A stretch of DNA of 64,000 nt from Micromonospora halophytica (GTDB lineage Bacteria; Actinomycetota; Actinomycetes; Mycobacteriales; Micromonosporaceae), in NCBI RefSeq assembly GCF_900090245.1, contig NZ_FMDN01000005.1, positions 248,001 through 312,000 of the forward strand, in the 5' to 3' direction. The position numbers were made by a program, and so were the translations under genes. Of this stretch, positions 33,133 to 42,635 are shown one piece after another (position 1 is the stretch's first letter; every line of letters starts with the position of its first letter). The notes beneath the pieces were generated by a model, which was given only the letters and a program-made list of their open reading frames with translations, had not been told where the DNA came from and made no database searches.

Positions 33133-33999
33133 TCAGCGGGCGGTGGCCAGATCGCCGCAGTCGGCCTCGTCGGGCAGCAGCGGCCGGAAGGTGACCGTCC
33201 ACCGCTTTCCGCCCGAGGCCCACGGGGTCGCCGCGTTCGCCGTGGCGGCGGCGTCGAGGACCTGCCGCACCCGCTCACCGGTGACCGTCACGCAGCTCAG
33301 GTCACCGGCCGTGCCGAGCGGGGCACCGGGCAGGTCCGGGCCGGGCCAGGCCACCTCGACCTGCTCACCCGCCTCGTCGTTGGCGACCCACGGCTCGGCG
33401 ACGGCCGCCACCGCGGTCGGCCGGTACGGCGACGGTGTGGCCGACCCGCCCCCGGTCGCCGCGTCGGTCAGCGACCGGGCGAAGGCGCGCAGCTTCTCCC
33501 GGGCCGCCCGCTGGTCGGCGCTCAACCCGCCTTCCGCCTCGACCATGTCGAGGGCCTCGACCGTGGTCTCCTCCACACCGGTGGCCCCCAGCAGGGCGAA
33601 GCGGGTCGTCGGGACGTCCGTGACCGGCGGGGTGCCCAGGTCGTCGGCGGTGCCCACCCCGGCCGCCCGGGCCCGCTCGACGAGCCGCGCCACCGCCCCG
33701 GCGTCCAGCGTCGTCACCTGGACGTTGGGCAGGGCCGGTGCGGGGTACCGCAGGGCCACCGGCCCCTCGGTGATCATCCGGCCGTCGCCGTACACGGTGA
33801 CCCTGGGCAGGCGGGTGGCGAGCGCGGCCGGGGTCACGAAGCCACCGATGTGGTCGATGCGGAGCACCACGGCATCGCCGGGGTACGCGGGTGCGGCCGG
33901 TCGGTCGCCGGCGCCCCCGTCATCCTGCGGGGCGCACGCCGTCACCAGCAGGATCAGCGGTAGGACCGCCACCCCCCGTACGGCGGAAACAGTCGTCAT
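33133..33999 (-). CDS. Putative lipoprotein of unknown function
   Basis: The 288-residue product has a signal peptide and lipobox (LPLILLVTACAPQDD, Cys near residue 22). The mature part contains VVLRIDHIGGFVTPAALATRLPRVTVYGDGRMITEGPVAL, a pattern found in uncharacterised actinobacterial lipoproteins, and two cysteines near the C-terminus (LSCVTV, EADCGDL). No enzyme motif is visible. Start ATG at 33999. Confidence 0.75.
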   Translation of the reverse strand: MTTVSAVRGVAVLPLILLVTACAPQDDGGAGDRPAAPAYPGDAVVLRIDHIGGFVTPAALATRLPRVTVYGDGRMITEGPVALRYPAPALPNVQVTTLDAGAVARLVERARAAGVGTADDLGTPPVTDVPTTRFALLGATGVEETTVEALDMVEAEGGLSADQRAAREKLRAFARSLTDAATGGGSATPSPYRPTAVAAVAEPWVANDEAGEQVEVAWPGPDLPGAPLGTAGDLSCVTVTGERVRQVLDAAATANAATPWASGGKRWTVTFRPLLPDEADCGDLATAR

Positions 34000-34086
34000 G
34001 CCGGTGTGACGCGGCCACGGCCCGGACCGTTCCCGCCCGGCGTCCGTGGCGGGCTCGGTTCGCTCGGACGGCCTACCCTGCCGGGC

Positions 34087-34344
34087 ATGGCTTTCGTGTC
34101 GCCGCAGCAGCTGGCGCAGACCCTCGTCGTCCGGGCCGACTCGCTCCTGCAGGGTGCGGTGGACCTGCGCGCCTACCCGCACCGGCACCTCGCCCTGGTG
34201 GCCAGCTCCGGTTTCATGCGTAGCGCCGTACCGCAGCTCATGCAGGCCGTCGAGCACCTGTCGAACTACGGCTGGGAACTGGTCACCGTCACCGCCGTCG
34301 GCGACGGACACAACGTGTACGCGTTCATGCGCCGCACCACGTGA
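34087..34344 (+). CDS. Small DUF4177-like protein
   Basis: The 85-residue protein contains VEHLSNYGWELVTVTAVGDGHNVYAFMRR, which resembles DUF4177-type small proteins with the GWELV core. It is soluble and of unknown function. The ATG follows a TACCCT hexamer by 7 nt, indicating a leaderless transcript. Confidence 0.75.
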   Translation: MAFVSPQQLAQTLVVRADSLLQGAVDLRAYPHRHLALVASSGFMRSAVPQLMQAVEHLSNYGWELVTVTAVGDGHNVYAFMRRTT

Positions 34345-34413
34345 GCACCGGGACCACCGCCGGCGACCCGTGCGCGGCAGCCCCGAACCGGCGCTCCCGG
34401 CGGGCGGTGACGC

Positions 34414-34929
34414 TCAGGGCGTACCCTCGTCGGTCCCGTCGTCGGCGGTGAGCGAGCGGCGGGCGGCGGCCAGCACCTGCGGGTCGGCGCAGCCGGCGGC
34501 GTAGCCGGCGATGCGTCGGCGGATGTCCCGGGTGAGCAGCCACACCCCGATCCGGTCGGCGACCGGGCGCAGCCACGCCGGGCGGCAGCGGAAGCTGTAC
34601 CGCCAGGTGGCCACGGTCGTCCCCGGCGCCGGGCCGGGCGCGAACCGCCATCCGCCGGCGAACATCTCGAAGAACCACGGGCCCCGCACCATTTTCATCC
34701 CGACGTTGGTCGGCGGCGCGAACGAGACGTACTCACTCACCATGACCAGCCCGTGCCGGGAACGGGTGAAGGTGCGCACACCCTTGCCGGGCCGGGTCGC
34801 CCCGTCGACGAAGTGCTGCTCCCGGACGAACGGGTCCCACCGGTACCGGACCGGCGCGGTGGTCTGCGACACCGCGAAGGCCAGCTCGGGCGGCACCGGG
34901 ACGGTGGTCACCGACTCGACGACCGGCAT
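34414..34929 (-). CDS. SRPBCC (START-like) family protein
   Basis: The 171-residue product resembles the SRPBCC/polyketide-cyclase-like fold: SVTTVPVPPELAFAVSQTTAPVRYRWDPF at the N-terminus, then beta strands and a C-terminal amphipathic helix (WLRPVADRIGVWLLTRDIRRRIAGYAAG). Such proteins bind hydrophobic ligands. Its ATG overlaps the ABC permease stop by 1 nt (TGATG), so it is translated with the transporter. Confidence 0.78.
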   Translation of the reverse strand: MPVVESVTTVPVPPELAFAVSQTTAPVRYRWDPFVREQHFVDGATRPGKGVRTFTRSRHGLVMVSEYVSFAPPTNVGMKMVRGPWFFEMFAGGWRFAPGPAPGTTVATWRYSFRCRPAWLRPVADRIGVWLLTRDIRRRIAGYAAGCADPQVLAAARRSLTADDGTDEGTP

Positions 34930-36617
34930 CAGCGCCTCGGCGTGACGGTGGCCAGCAGCTCCGGCTGCCGGCGGTCCAGCACGTCACCGGCCAGGTACGA
35001 CCCGAGCAGCGCCGCCCCCACCCCGTACGCCGCGCCCAGCGGCAGCGCCAACCAGAGCCAGGCGTCCCCGAGCAGCGCCGCAGCCACCACCATCGGCACC
35101 GCCGCAGCCGTCGACACCACCATCGACAGCAGGGTGAGCAGGCTCTTCGCCATCCCCGCGCCGGTGTTCATGGCGAACGGGTTGCTCGTCTCCGGCAGCG
35201 AGTACGCGCCCAGCACCGACAGGTACCCGTTGATCGCCAGCCCCGCCCCGTACGCGGCCAGCAGCGCGCCGGCGGCCATCCCGATCCAGCCGGGCTCGCC
35301 CAGCACCACCGCGATCACCACCGAGACCACACCGAGCATCGGCACCACGTACACCGAGAAGGCGACCATCCGGGCCCGCAGTTCCAGCCGGCCCGGCACC
35401 CCGGCCACGACGTTCGCCGCGTACGCGCTGCCGTCGAAGCCGAACTGGTTGGCCAGCGTCACCGAGGCGAGCACCCCGACGAAGAGCATGGAGAGGCTGA
35501 CCAGCACCGGCGACGAGTCACCGGTGAACTCGACGCCCTGCTCCGAGGCGGCGAAGCCGGGACCGCCCAGGTTGACCATGACCGGGACGAAGACGCCGAC
35601 CACCGCGATGGTGATCAGGTTGGCCCGCCGCCGGGCGTCCCGCCACCAGTAGCGGCACTCCCGCGCGACCAGCGCGCCGAACCGGTCCCGCCCGGCCCAG
35701 CCGAGCACCTTCGGGAAGAGCTGTCCGACCGCGCCGCCCGTCGGGGCACGCCGGGTCTTCGTCGGGGCGGCGCCGGCCGCGCCGACCATCGCCGACTCCA
35801 GCGACCGCGACCACCAGAACAGCAGCACGCCGATGGTGACCGCGGTGATCAGCAGCTTCACCGGCACCGCCCAGGCCCGTCCCTCGGCCACGTCCACACC
35901 GACCGTCCACGGCGCCCCGAACGGCGTCCAGCCCACCACGCCGGCCACCCCGGCGAGCCGGTCCCAGTCCGCGTCCTGCACCGCCGCCAGCACCACGATC
36001 TGGAGCGGGCCGAGCAGCGCGGCGACCACCGCCAGCAGCACGGCGGCCAGGTCCCGGACCCGCCGGGATCGCAGCATGGTGGCGAACGCGCTGGTCACCG
36101 CGCGGCTCGCCGCGACGCAGAGCAGCAGTCCGGCGAGTACGCCGACGGTGGCGGCCAGCCCGGCCGGCCAGCCGCCGAGCGCGCCGGCGGTGACCACCAG
36201 ACCGGCGGTCGCGAGCAGCATCGTCAGGACCGGGACGCTGGCCAGGGCCGCCGCGAAGAGTCCGCCGACCAGGGTGCGGCGGGACAGTGGCAGCAGCGCG
36301 AACCGGGCCGGGTCCAGGGTCTCGTCCACCCCGAAGAACACCAGCGGCAGCAGCAGCCAGCCGAGCACCAGCAGCCCGCCGCCGAATGCGGCGGTCATCA
36401 GCGCGTACCGGGGCTCGCCCGCGAAGCCGGGCGCGGCCAGCAGCAGGAAGCCGCCGGCGGCGAACCAGAGGCCGACCAGCACACCGGCCACGAAGAGCGC
36501 GATCCGCCAGCCCTGGCCGCGGAAGTTGTTGCCCATCACCCGCAACTTGAGCCGGACGAAGTGCCGGGCCGAGACCTGCCGGTCCGGCTCGGCAGCCGCG
36601 GTCACCGGGACAGCCAC
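34929..36617 (-). CDS. ABC transporter permease
   Basis: The 562-residue membrane protein has about 12-14 hydrophobic segments, beginning with WRIALFVAGVLVGLWFAAGGFLLLA. A large soluble loop lies around the middle (RSLESAMVGAAGAAPTKTRRAP), typical of ABC-2-type exporters. No substrate can be read. It overlaps the upstream ATPase gene by 16 bp, and the downstream SRPBCC gene by 1 nt, so the three form one operon. Confidence 0.88.
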   Translation of the reverse strand: MAVPVTAAAEPDRQVSARHFVRLKLRVMGNNFRGQGWRIALFVAGVLVGLWFAAGGFLLLAAPGFAGEPRYALMTAAFGGGLLVLGWLLLPLVFFGVDETLDPARFALLPLSRRTLVGGLFAAALASVPVLTMLLATAGLVVTAGALGGWPAGLAATVGVLAGLLLCVAASRAVTSAFATMLRSRRVRDLAAVLLAVVAALLGPLQIVVLAAVQDADWDRLAGVAGVVGWTPFGAPWTVGVDVAEGRAWAVPVKLLITAVTIGVLLFWWSRSLESAMVGAAGAAPTKTRRAPTGGAVGQLFPKVLGWAGRDRFGALVARECRYWWRDARRRANLITIAVVGVFVPVMVNLGGPGFAASEQGVEFTGDSSPVLVSLSMLFVGVLASVTLANQFGFDGSAYAANVVAGVPGRLELRARMVAFSVYVVPMLGVVSVVIAVVLGEPGWIGMAAGALLAAYGAGLAINGYLSVLGAYSLPETSNPFAMNTGAGMAKSLLTLLSMVVSTAAAVPMVVAAALLGDAWLWLALPLGAAYGVGAALLGSYLAGDVLDRRQPELLATVTPRR

Positions 36618-37366
36618 GACAGCTCCTCGCCGGTCGCCGTCCGCCCGCCGACCACCTCGACGAAGACCTCCTCCAGGGAGCGGGCCCCGCGCACCTCGTC
36701 GAGGCCGCCGACCCGCTTGATGGTGCCGCCGGCGAGGATCGCCACATGCGAGCAGAGCCGCTCGACGACCTCCATGACGTGGCTGGAGAAGACCACCGTG
36801 CCGCCGCCGACGACGTAGCGGTGCAGGATGTCGCGGATCAGCGCGGCGGAGACCGGGTCGACCGCCTCGAACGGCTCGTCCAGCACCAGCAGCCGTGGGC
36901 CGTGCAGCAGCGCGCAGGCCAGGCCGATCTTCTTCTTCATGCCGGCCGAGTAGTCGACCACCAGGGTCCGCCCGGCGTCGGTGAGCGCCAGCACGTCGAG
37001 CAGCTCCGCCGCCCGCTGGTCGACCACCGCCGGGTCCATGCCGCGCAGCAGACCGTGGTACGCCAGCAGCTCCGCCCCGGTGAGCCGGTCGAAGAGCCGG
37101 ACCCCGTCCGGCATCACCCCGAGCAGCCGCTTCGCCCCGACCGGGTCGCCCCAGACGTCGTGCCCGAGCACCCAGGCCCGCCCGTGGTCCGGCCGCAGCA
37201 GCCCGACCGCCATCGACAGCGTGGTGGTCTTGCCGGCGCCGTTCGGCCCGAGCAGTCCGTAGAAGGATCCGGCCGGTACGTCCAGGTCGACGCCCGCCAC
37301 GGCGACCTTGCCGTCGAACGTCTTCGCCAGGCCACGCAGCGCGAGCGCGGGGTGCTCACCAGTCAT
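36602..37366 (-). CDS. ABC transporter ATP-binding protein
   Basis: The 254-residue ATPase has Walker A GPNGAGKTTTLSMA near residue 40, a Q-loop region LLGVMPDGVRLFD, the signature YSAGMKKKIGLA near 140, Walker B LLVLDEPFEAVDP and the switch His in VVFSSHVMEVVE. The CcmA/DrrA-like pattern fits an exporter ATPase. It leads the ATPase-permease-SRPBCC operon. Confidence 0.94.
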   Translation of the reverse strand: MTGEHPALALRGLAKTFDGKVAVAGVDLDVPAGSFYGLLGPNGAGKTTTLSMAVGLLRPDHGRAWVLGHDVWGDPVGAKRLLGVMPDGVRLFDRLTGAELLAYHGLLRGMDPAVVDQRAAELLDVLALTDAGRTLVVDYSAGMKKKIGLACALLHGPRLLVLDEPFEAVDPVSAALIRDILHRYVVGGGTVVFSSHVMEVVERLCSHVAILAGGTIKRVGGLDEVRGARSLEEVFVEVVGGRTATGEELSWLSR

Positions 37367-37445
37367 GCGTCCGACCGTATCCGGGCCGGGCCAGGCGACG
37401 CTCCCGCCGAGGGACGATCTGCCGTCATACCCAGGGCGGACGTTC

Positions 37446-39086
37446 TCACCCGCGCAACGCCTCCGGGGCGTGCAGCCGCAGCATGGTGGCCCCGACGTCG
37501 GCGGGCGCCCGGCGGCGGGTCGCCATGGACCCGACCACCATCACGGTGAAGGCGAGCGGCACCGTCCAGGCGGCCGGCTGTGCGGTGAGCGTGGCCGGCC
37601 AACCGGACAGCGGCGGCCCGAGCACGGTGACCAGGACCGCCCCGATCGCCGCACCGCCACCGGCCAGCACGCCGGCCGCCGCGCCCAGATCGGTCAGACC
37701 GCGCCACCAGATGCCGAGCACCAGCAGCGGGCAGAAACTGGACGCGGCCACGGCGAAGGCCAGCCCCACCACCTGGGAGACGTCCAGCCCGGCGACGTTC
37801 AGGGCGAGCACCGCGGGCACCCCGCCGGCGATCACGGTCGCCAGCCGGAAGCCGCGTACCGAGCCGCGCCCCAGCACGTCCGCGGAGATCACCCCGGCGA
37901 CGCTGGTGAGCAGCCCGGACGAGGTGGAGAGGAAGGCCGCGAACGCGCCGGCCGCGACCAGGGCGGCGAGCAGCCGGCCGGTGGTCCCGTCGCCGAGCGC
38001 GGCGCCGGGCAGCAGCACCACCACCGCGTCGGTCTGCCCGGAGACCAGCAGCTGCGGGGTGTAGATCCGGCCGAGCACCCCGTAGATCGTGGGGAGCAGG
38101 TAGAAGGCGCCGACCAGGGCGAGCACCACCAGGGTGGTACGCCTGGCCGCCGCCCCGTCCGGGTTGGTGTAGAAGCGCACCAGGACGTGCGGCAATCCCA
38201 TGGTGCCGAGGAAGGTGGCCAGGATCAGCGAGTACGTGGCGAAGAGGCCACGGTCGTCATCCCCGGCGGTGCTGGGCAGCAGCCAGTCGGCCGCGCCGGT
38301 CGCCACCTGCGAGACCTCGGGCACCCGGTCACCGGCGGCGAAGGTCAACTCGTCGCCGGGGCGTACCTCCCGGACGGTGCCGTCGGCGAAGGTGAGCGCC
38401 GCGCGGTGCTCGACCACGACGGTGGTCGCGGTCCGGAACGCCGGCCCGTCGGGCGGGGTCACCGCGGGGCGGGCGTCGGCCTGCCACTGCAACGCCAGGA
38501 AGATCGCGGGTACGGCCAGCGCGGTCAGCTTGAGCCAGTACTGGAAGGCCTGGACGAAGGTGATGGCGCGCATCCCGCCGAGCGCCACGTTCGCGGTGAC
38601 CACCGCCGCGACCAGCAACGCCCCCACCGGGTACGGCGAGCCGGCCACCGTGGCGAGGGTCAGCCCGGCGCCCTGCAACTGCGGCACCAGGTAGAGCCAG
38701 CCGATGAAGATGACGAAGACGGTGGCCAGGGTGCGCAGCCGGCGCGAGCCGAGCCGCAGTTCGCAGAAGTCGGGCAGGGTGAACGCGCCGGAGCGGCGCA
38801 GCGGGGCGGCCACGAACATCAGCAGGGCGAGGTAGCCGGCGGCGAAGCCGACCGGGTACCAGAGCACGTCGACGCCGTACTTGAGGATCAGCCCGGCGAT
38901 TCCGAGGAAGCTCGCGGCGGAGAGGTACTCCCCGCCGATGGCGGCGGCGTTCCAGGTCGGGCTGACCGCCCGGGAGGCGACCAGGAAGTCGGACGTGGTC
39001 CGGGCCAGCCGCAGCCCGTAGAAGCCGATGCCGAGGGTGACCAGGGTGACCGCCACGATGGCCGGGACGACGAAGCCGTTGCCCAT
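37446..39086 (-). CDS. Sodium:solute symporter family permease (second copy)
   Basis: The 546-residue SSS-family permease has about 13 membrane helices. The N-terminus TSDFLVASRAVSPTWNAAAIGGEYLSAASFLGIAGLILKYGVDVL and the later RFYTNPDGAAARRTT place it with the acetate/carboxylate group, a paralogue of the symporter at 28255. A periplasmic loop around 220-270 is longer than usual. It lies 1 bp after a small membrane protein gene (stop 39088, start 39086), matching the DUF485-symporter layout. Confidence 0.9.
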   Translation of the reverse strand: MGNGFVVPAIVAVTLVTLGIGFYGLRLARTTSDFLVASRAVSPTWNAAAIGGEYLSAASFLGIAGLILKYGVDVLWYPVGFAAGYLALLMFVAAPLRRSGAFTLPDFCELRLGSRRLRTLATVFVIFIGWLYLVPQLQGAGLTLATVAGSPYPVGALLVAAVVTANVALGGMRAITFVQAFQYWLKLTALAVPAIFLALQWQADARPAVTPPDGPAFRTATTVVVEHRAALTFADGTVREVRPGDELTFAAGDRVPEVSQVATGAADWLLPSTAGDDDRGLFATYSLILATFLGTMGLPHVLVRFYTNPDGAAARRTTLVVLALVGAFYLLPTIYGVLGRIYTPQLLVSGQTDAVVVLLPGAALGDGTTGRLLAALVAAGAFAAFLSTSSGLLTSVAGVISADVLGRGSVRGFRLATVIAGGVPAVLALNVAGLDVSQVVGLAFAVAASSFCPLLVLGIWWRGLTDLGAAAGVLAGGGAAIGAVLVTVLGPPLSGWPATLTAQPAAWTVPLAFTVMVVGSMATRRRAPADVGATMLRLHAPEALRG

Positions 39087-39087
39087 C

Positions 39088-39498
39088 TCAGCGCTCCGGC
39101 CGCTCGACCAGGTCGGTGAAGTCCTGCTCGTTGCGTTCGGCCAGCCGCACGTACGCCCAGCCCACCGCGATCAGGAAGGGGAAGGAGACCACCCCGAGCA
39201 GCAGCCAGGGCAGGTTGACCCCGAGCACGGTGACCCGGCCGACGGTGGGCGCGATGGCGAAGAGCCCTGGCAGGCCGCCCAGCCCGACGAGCACCACCAG
39301 GGAGAGCCGCAGCGCCAGCGACAGTTGGGCGCGGACCAGCCCGCGCACCAGCGCCTCGCCGACCCGGGTCTGCTGGGCCAGTTCGGTGCGGGTCCGGCCG
39401 GCCCGGCTGTCCCGGCGGGTGACCTCGGCCAGCACGATCCGCACCCGGGGCTGCGGTTGCGGCGCGCGGGGGGCGGGCAGCGGGTCGTCGGCGGTCAT
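39088..39498 (-). CDS. Small two-helix membrane protein, symporter partner
   Basis: The 136-residue product has an Arg-rich N-terminus (about 1-50) and two membrane helices (LRLSLVVLVGLGGLPGLFAI and LPWLLLGVVSFPFLIAVGWAYVRLA) with a charged tail. It corresponds in position and size to the DUF485 partner of SSS permeases, though the sequence is not a clear DUF485. Promoter and DnaA boxes lie just upstream. Confidence 0.78.
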   Translation of the reverse strand: MTADDPLPAPRAPQPQPRVRIVLAEVTRRDSRAGRTRTELAQQTRVGEALVRGLVRAQLSLALRLSLVVLVGLGGLPGLFAIAPTVGRVTVLGVNLPWLLLGVVSFPFLIAVGWAYVRLAERNEQDFTDLVERPER

Positions 39499-39535
39499 CT
39501 GGGCAGTCTCGCCTGCTCACGCGGGATGTCAAGGG

Positions 39536-39589
39536 TTGTCCACCGGGGCTGTGGACAACCTGTGGACAAAGCTTCGATCCTGTGGACAA
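39536..39589. promoter_or_regulatory. Cluster of four DnaA boxes
   Basis: Three perfect boxes, TGTGGACAA on the plus strand at 39550-39558, 39561-39569 and 39581-39589, accompany TTGTCCACC (8 of 9) at 39536-39544. Actinobacterial DnaA boxes follow TTGTCCACA. A slightly AT-richer stretch with two CATTAAG copies (39603-39609, 39613-39619) follows. The cluster sits in the divergent space between the second symporter operon and the first surface paralogue. There is no dnaA/dnaN here. Confidence 0.75.
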
Positions 39590-39660
39590 CCGCGCGGTGG
39601 CGCATTAAGACACCATTAAGTCCCGCCAGTTTCACCCTTTGTGTTGGTCGGAGTACCTCC

Positions 39661-39689
39661 TTGCCGGTCTTGAGGCGGCCCCCTACGCT
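39661..39689 (+). promoter_or_regulatory. Sigma-70-type promoter of first surface paralogue
   Basis: TTGCCG (39661-39666) and TACGCT (39684-39689) are separated by exactly 17 nt, 43 bp before the ATG at 39732. Confidence 0.6.
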
Positions 39690-39731
39690 GAGGCGGCAAT
39701 TCCCTGTTTCCTCTTCATCCACGGGGTTTCT

Positions 39732-41096
39732 ATGCGCAAATTCCGCACTCTGCTCGGCGCGACCCTCGCCGGAGCCTGTGCCCTGGCCGTCGTCCCGGGT
39801 ACGGCGTCCGCGGCTCCCGCTGTCACGCCGCAGGCCGTGGCCGGTCTCGCCGACACGACCGGCGCCTACTACCCGCTCTCGCCGTACCGCCTCATGGACA
39901 CCCGCTCCGGGCTGGGCGGCAAGACCGGGAAGATCGGGCCGCTGAGCAAGTTCGACCTCCAGGTCTCCGGCCGGGGTGGCATCCCCGCCAGCGGCGTCGG
40001 CGCGGTGGTGCTGAACGTGACCATCGTCAACCCGACGGCCGACAGCTTCGTCACCGCGTACCCGGCGGGCGAGGCCCGGCCGGACGCCTCCTCGGTCAAC
40101 TTCGCCAAGGGCTGGCTGGGCTCGAACAACGTCACCGTGAAGCTCGGCTCCGGCGGCAAGGTCTCGGTCTACAACCGCAACGGGTACACGGACGTGGTGG
40201 TCGACGTCGTCGGCTTCTACGCCAAGGACGACACGATGGTCGACCGCAACGGTGGCCAGTACGAGTGGCACTACCCGGCGCGGGTCTTCGACACCCGTAA
40301 CGACCCGGAGGGCAAGCCGCCGGCCGGCACCGTTCTGGAGTACTCCCTCAGCTTCGAGGACCAGGACCAGCACGCGCACATCAAGTCCCTGGTCCTGAAC
40401 CTCACCGCGGTCGCCCCGGCCAGTGCCGGCTACCTGACCGCCTGGTCGGGTGCGGGCAGCCGCCCGGTCTCCTCGACGGTCAACTACGGCGCGGGCGTCA
40501 ACGTGCCGAACCTGGCCTTCGTGCGGACCACGCCGTGCCTCGCCACCGACGGCTGGTGCATCACCGGCGCGCCGAAGTTCAAGATCTACACCCACGCCGC
40601 GGCGCACGTCCTGGTCGACTTCGTCGGTCTGGTGGACGACGGTTACAGCCCGCTCGGCCTGCGGTTCTCGCCGATGAGCCCGACCCGGATCGTGGACAGC
40701 CGGATCAACCTGGGCATCAGCGGCGCGCTCGGCGCCGGCTCGGTCGCCAGCGTCACCCCGCCGGGCGGCATGATCACGGACGCGACCGAGGTGCTGGTCA
40801 TGAACCTGACCGCCGTGAAGCCGACCAAGAACACGGTCCTCACCGTGTGGCCGGACGACCCGGAAATCCTCAAGCCGGAGACGAGCAACCTCAACCCGTA
40901 CGCCAACCAGATCGTGTCCAACGCCGTGCCCGCGGTGATCTACCCGTACGGCGCGTTCAACGTGCACAACCTCACCGGCACCACCCACGTGGTGGCCGAC
41001 GTGGTCGGCACGTTCTACTGGCCGGCTCCGGCGGCGGCCCTCAAGGGCGGCGCGACCAAGAGCAAGCCGCAGGTCACCGGATCCTCGCACCGCTGA
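39732..41096 (+). CDS. Secreted DTR/NVT-repeat protein, paralogue 1
   Basis: The 454-residue product has a Sec signal peptide (MRKFRTLLGATLAGACALAV, cleavage near ASA-AP). The mature protein has three related modules. Each starts with a D[TS]R motif (RLMDTR near 55, RVFDTR near 193, RIVDSR near 320) and contains VVLNVT-, YPAG/P-, NVTVKLG- and VVDVVGFY-type strands. The pattern predicts beta-rich domains seen in actinobacterial surface proteins without known function. No wall-sorting motif is visible. The ATG at 39732 precedes the signal peptide; an upstream TTG lacks a purpose. It has its own promoter and a terminator. Confidence 0.85.
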   Translation: MRKFRTLLGATLAGACALAVVPGTASAAPAVTPQAVAGLADTTGAYYPLSPYRLMDTRSGLGGKTGKIGPLSKFDLQVSGRGGIPASGVGAVVLNVTIVNPTADSFVTAYPAGEARPDASSVNFAKGWLGSNNVTVKLGSGGKVSVYNRNGYTDVVVDVVGFYAKDDTMVDRNGGQYEWHYPARVFDTRNDPEGKPPAGTVLEYSLSFEDQDQHAHIKSLVLNLTAVAPASAGYLTAWSGAGSRPVSSTVNYGAGVNVPNLAFVRTTPCLATDGWCITGAPKFKIYTHAAAHVLVDFVGLVDDGYSPLGLRFSPMSPTRIVDSRINLGISGALGAGSVASVTPPGGMITDATEVLVMNLTAVKPTKNTVLTVWPDDPEILKPETSNLNPYANQIVSNAVPAVIYPYGAFNVHNLTGTTHVVADVVGTFYWPAPAAALKGGATKSKPQVTGSSHR

Positions 41097-41113
41097 TCCT
41101 GCACCGCACCACG

Positions 41114-41146
41114 AATGGGCGCCCGGCCGACGGCCGGGCGCCCATT
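41114..41146 (+). terminator. Terminator after paralogue 1
   Basis: A perfect 15-bp stem (AATGGGCGCCCGGCC with its complement) encloses loop GAC and is followed by CCCC. It begins 18 nt past the stop of paralogue 1. Confidence 0.85.
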
Positions 41147-41290
41147 CCCCATCAACGGTCACCGGCCCTATTCCGGCATTGATCCGCATACACACCCGAT
41201 GCCCCCGTTCAGCACTCCGAACCCGGTGCCGCTGATCGACGGCCGTCGGTAGGTGTGCCGGCCTGTCCATTTCTGCTACGAGGGATCTCC

Positions 41291-42574
41291 ATGCGCAAAC
41301 TTCGTGCTCTGCTCGGCGCGACGGTCGCCGGGGCATGTGCAGTCACGTTGCTGCCCGGGGTGGCCGCCGCCGCTCCGCCCCCGTCGTCCACCGCGGTCGA
41401 CGTCACCGGAACCTACTACCCGGTCACCCCCACCCGGCTCGTGGACACCCGCACCGGACTGGGTGTCCCGGCGGCTGCCAAGATCGGCCCCGGGCAGACC
41501 GTCGAGTTCCAGGTCGCCGGCCGGGGCGGGTTGCCGTCCGCTGGCGTCGGCGCGGTCGTGCTGAACGTGACCGTCACCGGCCCCACGGCGGCCAGCTTCG
41601 TCACCGCGTACCCGACGGGCCAGGCCCGGCCGAACGCCTCCTCGGTGAACTTCCCGGCAGGCTGGCTGGGGTCCAACAACGTCACGGTGAAGCTCGGCAC
41701 AGGCGGGAAGGTGTCGGTCTACAACCGCAACGGTCACACCGACCTGGTGGTCGACGTGACCGGCTTCTACGCCGCCGACAACACCCTGGCCGCCCGCGGC
41801 ATGGGCAGCCGCTACCACCCGCACCCCCCGCACCGGCTGTACGACAGCCGGGTGGACACCAAGCGGCCGGCCGGCAGTGTCCTGGACCTGACCATGCTGC
41901 ACGGGGGCGACAATCCGCACGTCCGGGCGTTGGTCGTCAACGTCACCGTGGTCGACCCGGAATCCGCCGGCTTCGTCACCGTCTGGTCCGGCGCCGCCGA
42001 CCAGCCGGCCGTCTCGACGGTGAACTTCACCGCCGGCACGATCACGCCGAACCTGGCCATCGTGCAGACCAGACCCTGCGACGAGGACGACTTCTTCTGT
42101 GGTCCGGCCGGCGCGCCGACGTTCCGGCTCTACACCTCGACGCGGGCGCACGTGGTCGTCGACACCGTCGGCATGTTCGACGACGGCACGCTGCTGTTCG
42201 GCCGGCGGTTCCAGCCGATGAACCCGACCCGGATCGTCGACAGCCGGATCGGCCAGGGCCTCCCGGCGGCGCTCGGCCCGGACTCGACCGGCAGGGTCAC
42301 CGCACCGGCCTCGATGGTGGGCAAGGACGAGGACGTCCTGGTGCTGAACGCGACTGCGGTGGCGCCGACGAACAACACCGTGCTCACCGTCTGGCCGGCG
42401 GACTACGAGGGCACCGTCCGGCCGCAGGCCAGCAACGTCAACCCGGCCGCCGGTCAGACCGTCTCGGCGGCGGTGTTCGCCGAGTTGGGTCCGTACAAGC
42501 GGTTCAACGTGCACAACAATGCGGGCACCACGAACGTCGTCATGGACGTCGTGGGCCGGTTCTACTGGCCGTGA
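41291..42574 (+). CDS. Secreted DTR/NVT-repeat protein, paralogue 2
   Basis: The 427-residue product repeats the same plan: signal peptide MRKLRALLGATVAGACAVTL, then modules starting RLVDTR (near 50), RLYDSR (near 180) and RIVDSR (near 315), with VVLNVTVTGPTAASFVTAYP, NNVTVKLGTGGKVSVYN and DLVVDVTGFYA. It is the most compact of the three and lacks extra domains. A ribosome-binding-site-like GAGGGA lies 5-6 nt before the ATG. No clear -35/-10 pair was seen upstream. Tandem gene duplication from its neighbours is the likely origin. Confidence 0.85.
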   Translation: MRKLRALLGATVAGACAVTLLPGVAAAAPPPSSTAVDVTGTYYPVTPTRLVDTRTGLGVPAAAKIGPGQTVEFQVAGRGGLPSAGVGAVVLNVTVTGPTAASFVTAYPTGQARPNASSVNFPAGWLGSNNVTVKLGTGGKVSVYNRNGHTDLVVDVTGFYAADNTLAARGMGSRYHPHPPHRLYDSRVDTKRPAGSVLDLTMLHGGDNPHVRALVVNVTVVDPESAGFVTVWSGAADQPAVSTVNFTAGTITPNLAIVQTRPCDEDDFFCGPAGAPTFRLYTSTRAHVVVDTVGMFDDGTLLFGRRFQPMNPTRIVDSRIGQGLPAALGPDSTGRVTAPASMVGKDEDVLVLNATAVAPTNNTVLTVWPADYEGTVRPQASNVNPAAGQTVSAAVFAELGPYKRFNVHNNAGTTNVVMDVVGRFYWP

Positions 42575-42635
42575 CCCTGGCCCGGTGGCCCCGGTCACGG
42601 TCCGGGCACGTCTTCTCCGTGCACCGTGAATGCGC

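Noticed and set aside
39536-39620. Chromosomal origin of replication
   Set aside because: There are DnaA boxes but only five, and no dnaA, dnaN, rpmH or gyrase genes nearby. An actinobacterial oriC has many more boxes between dnaA and dnaN.
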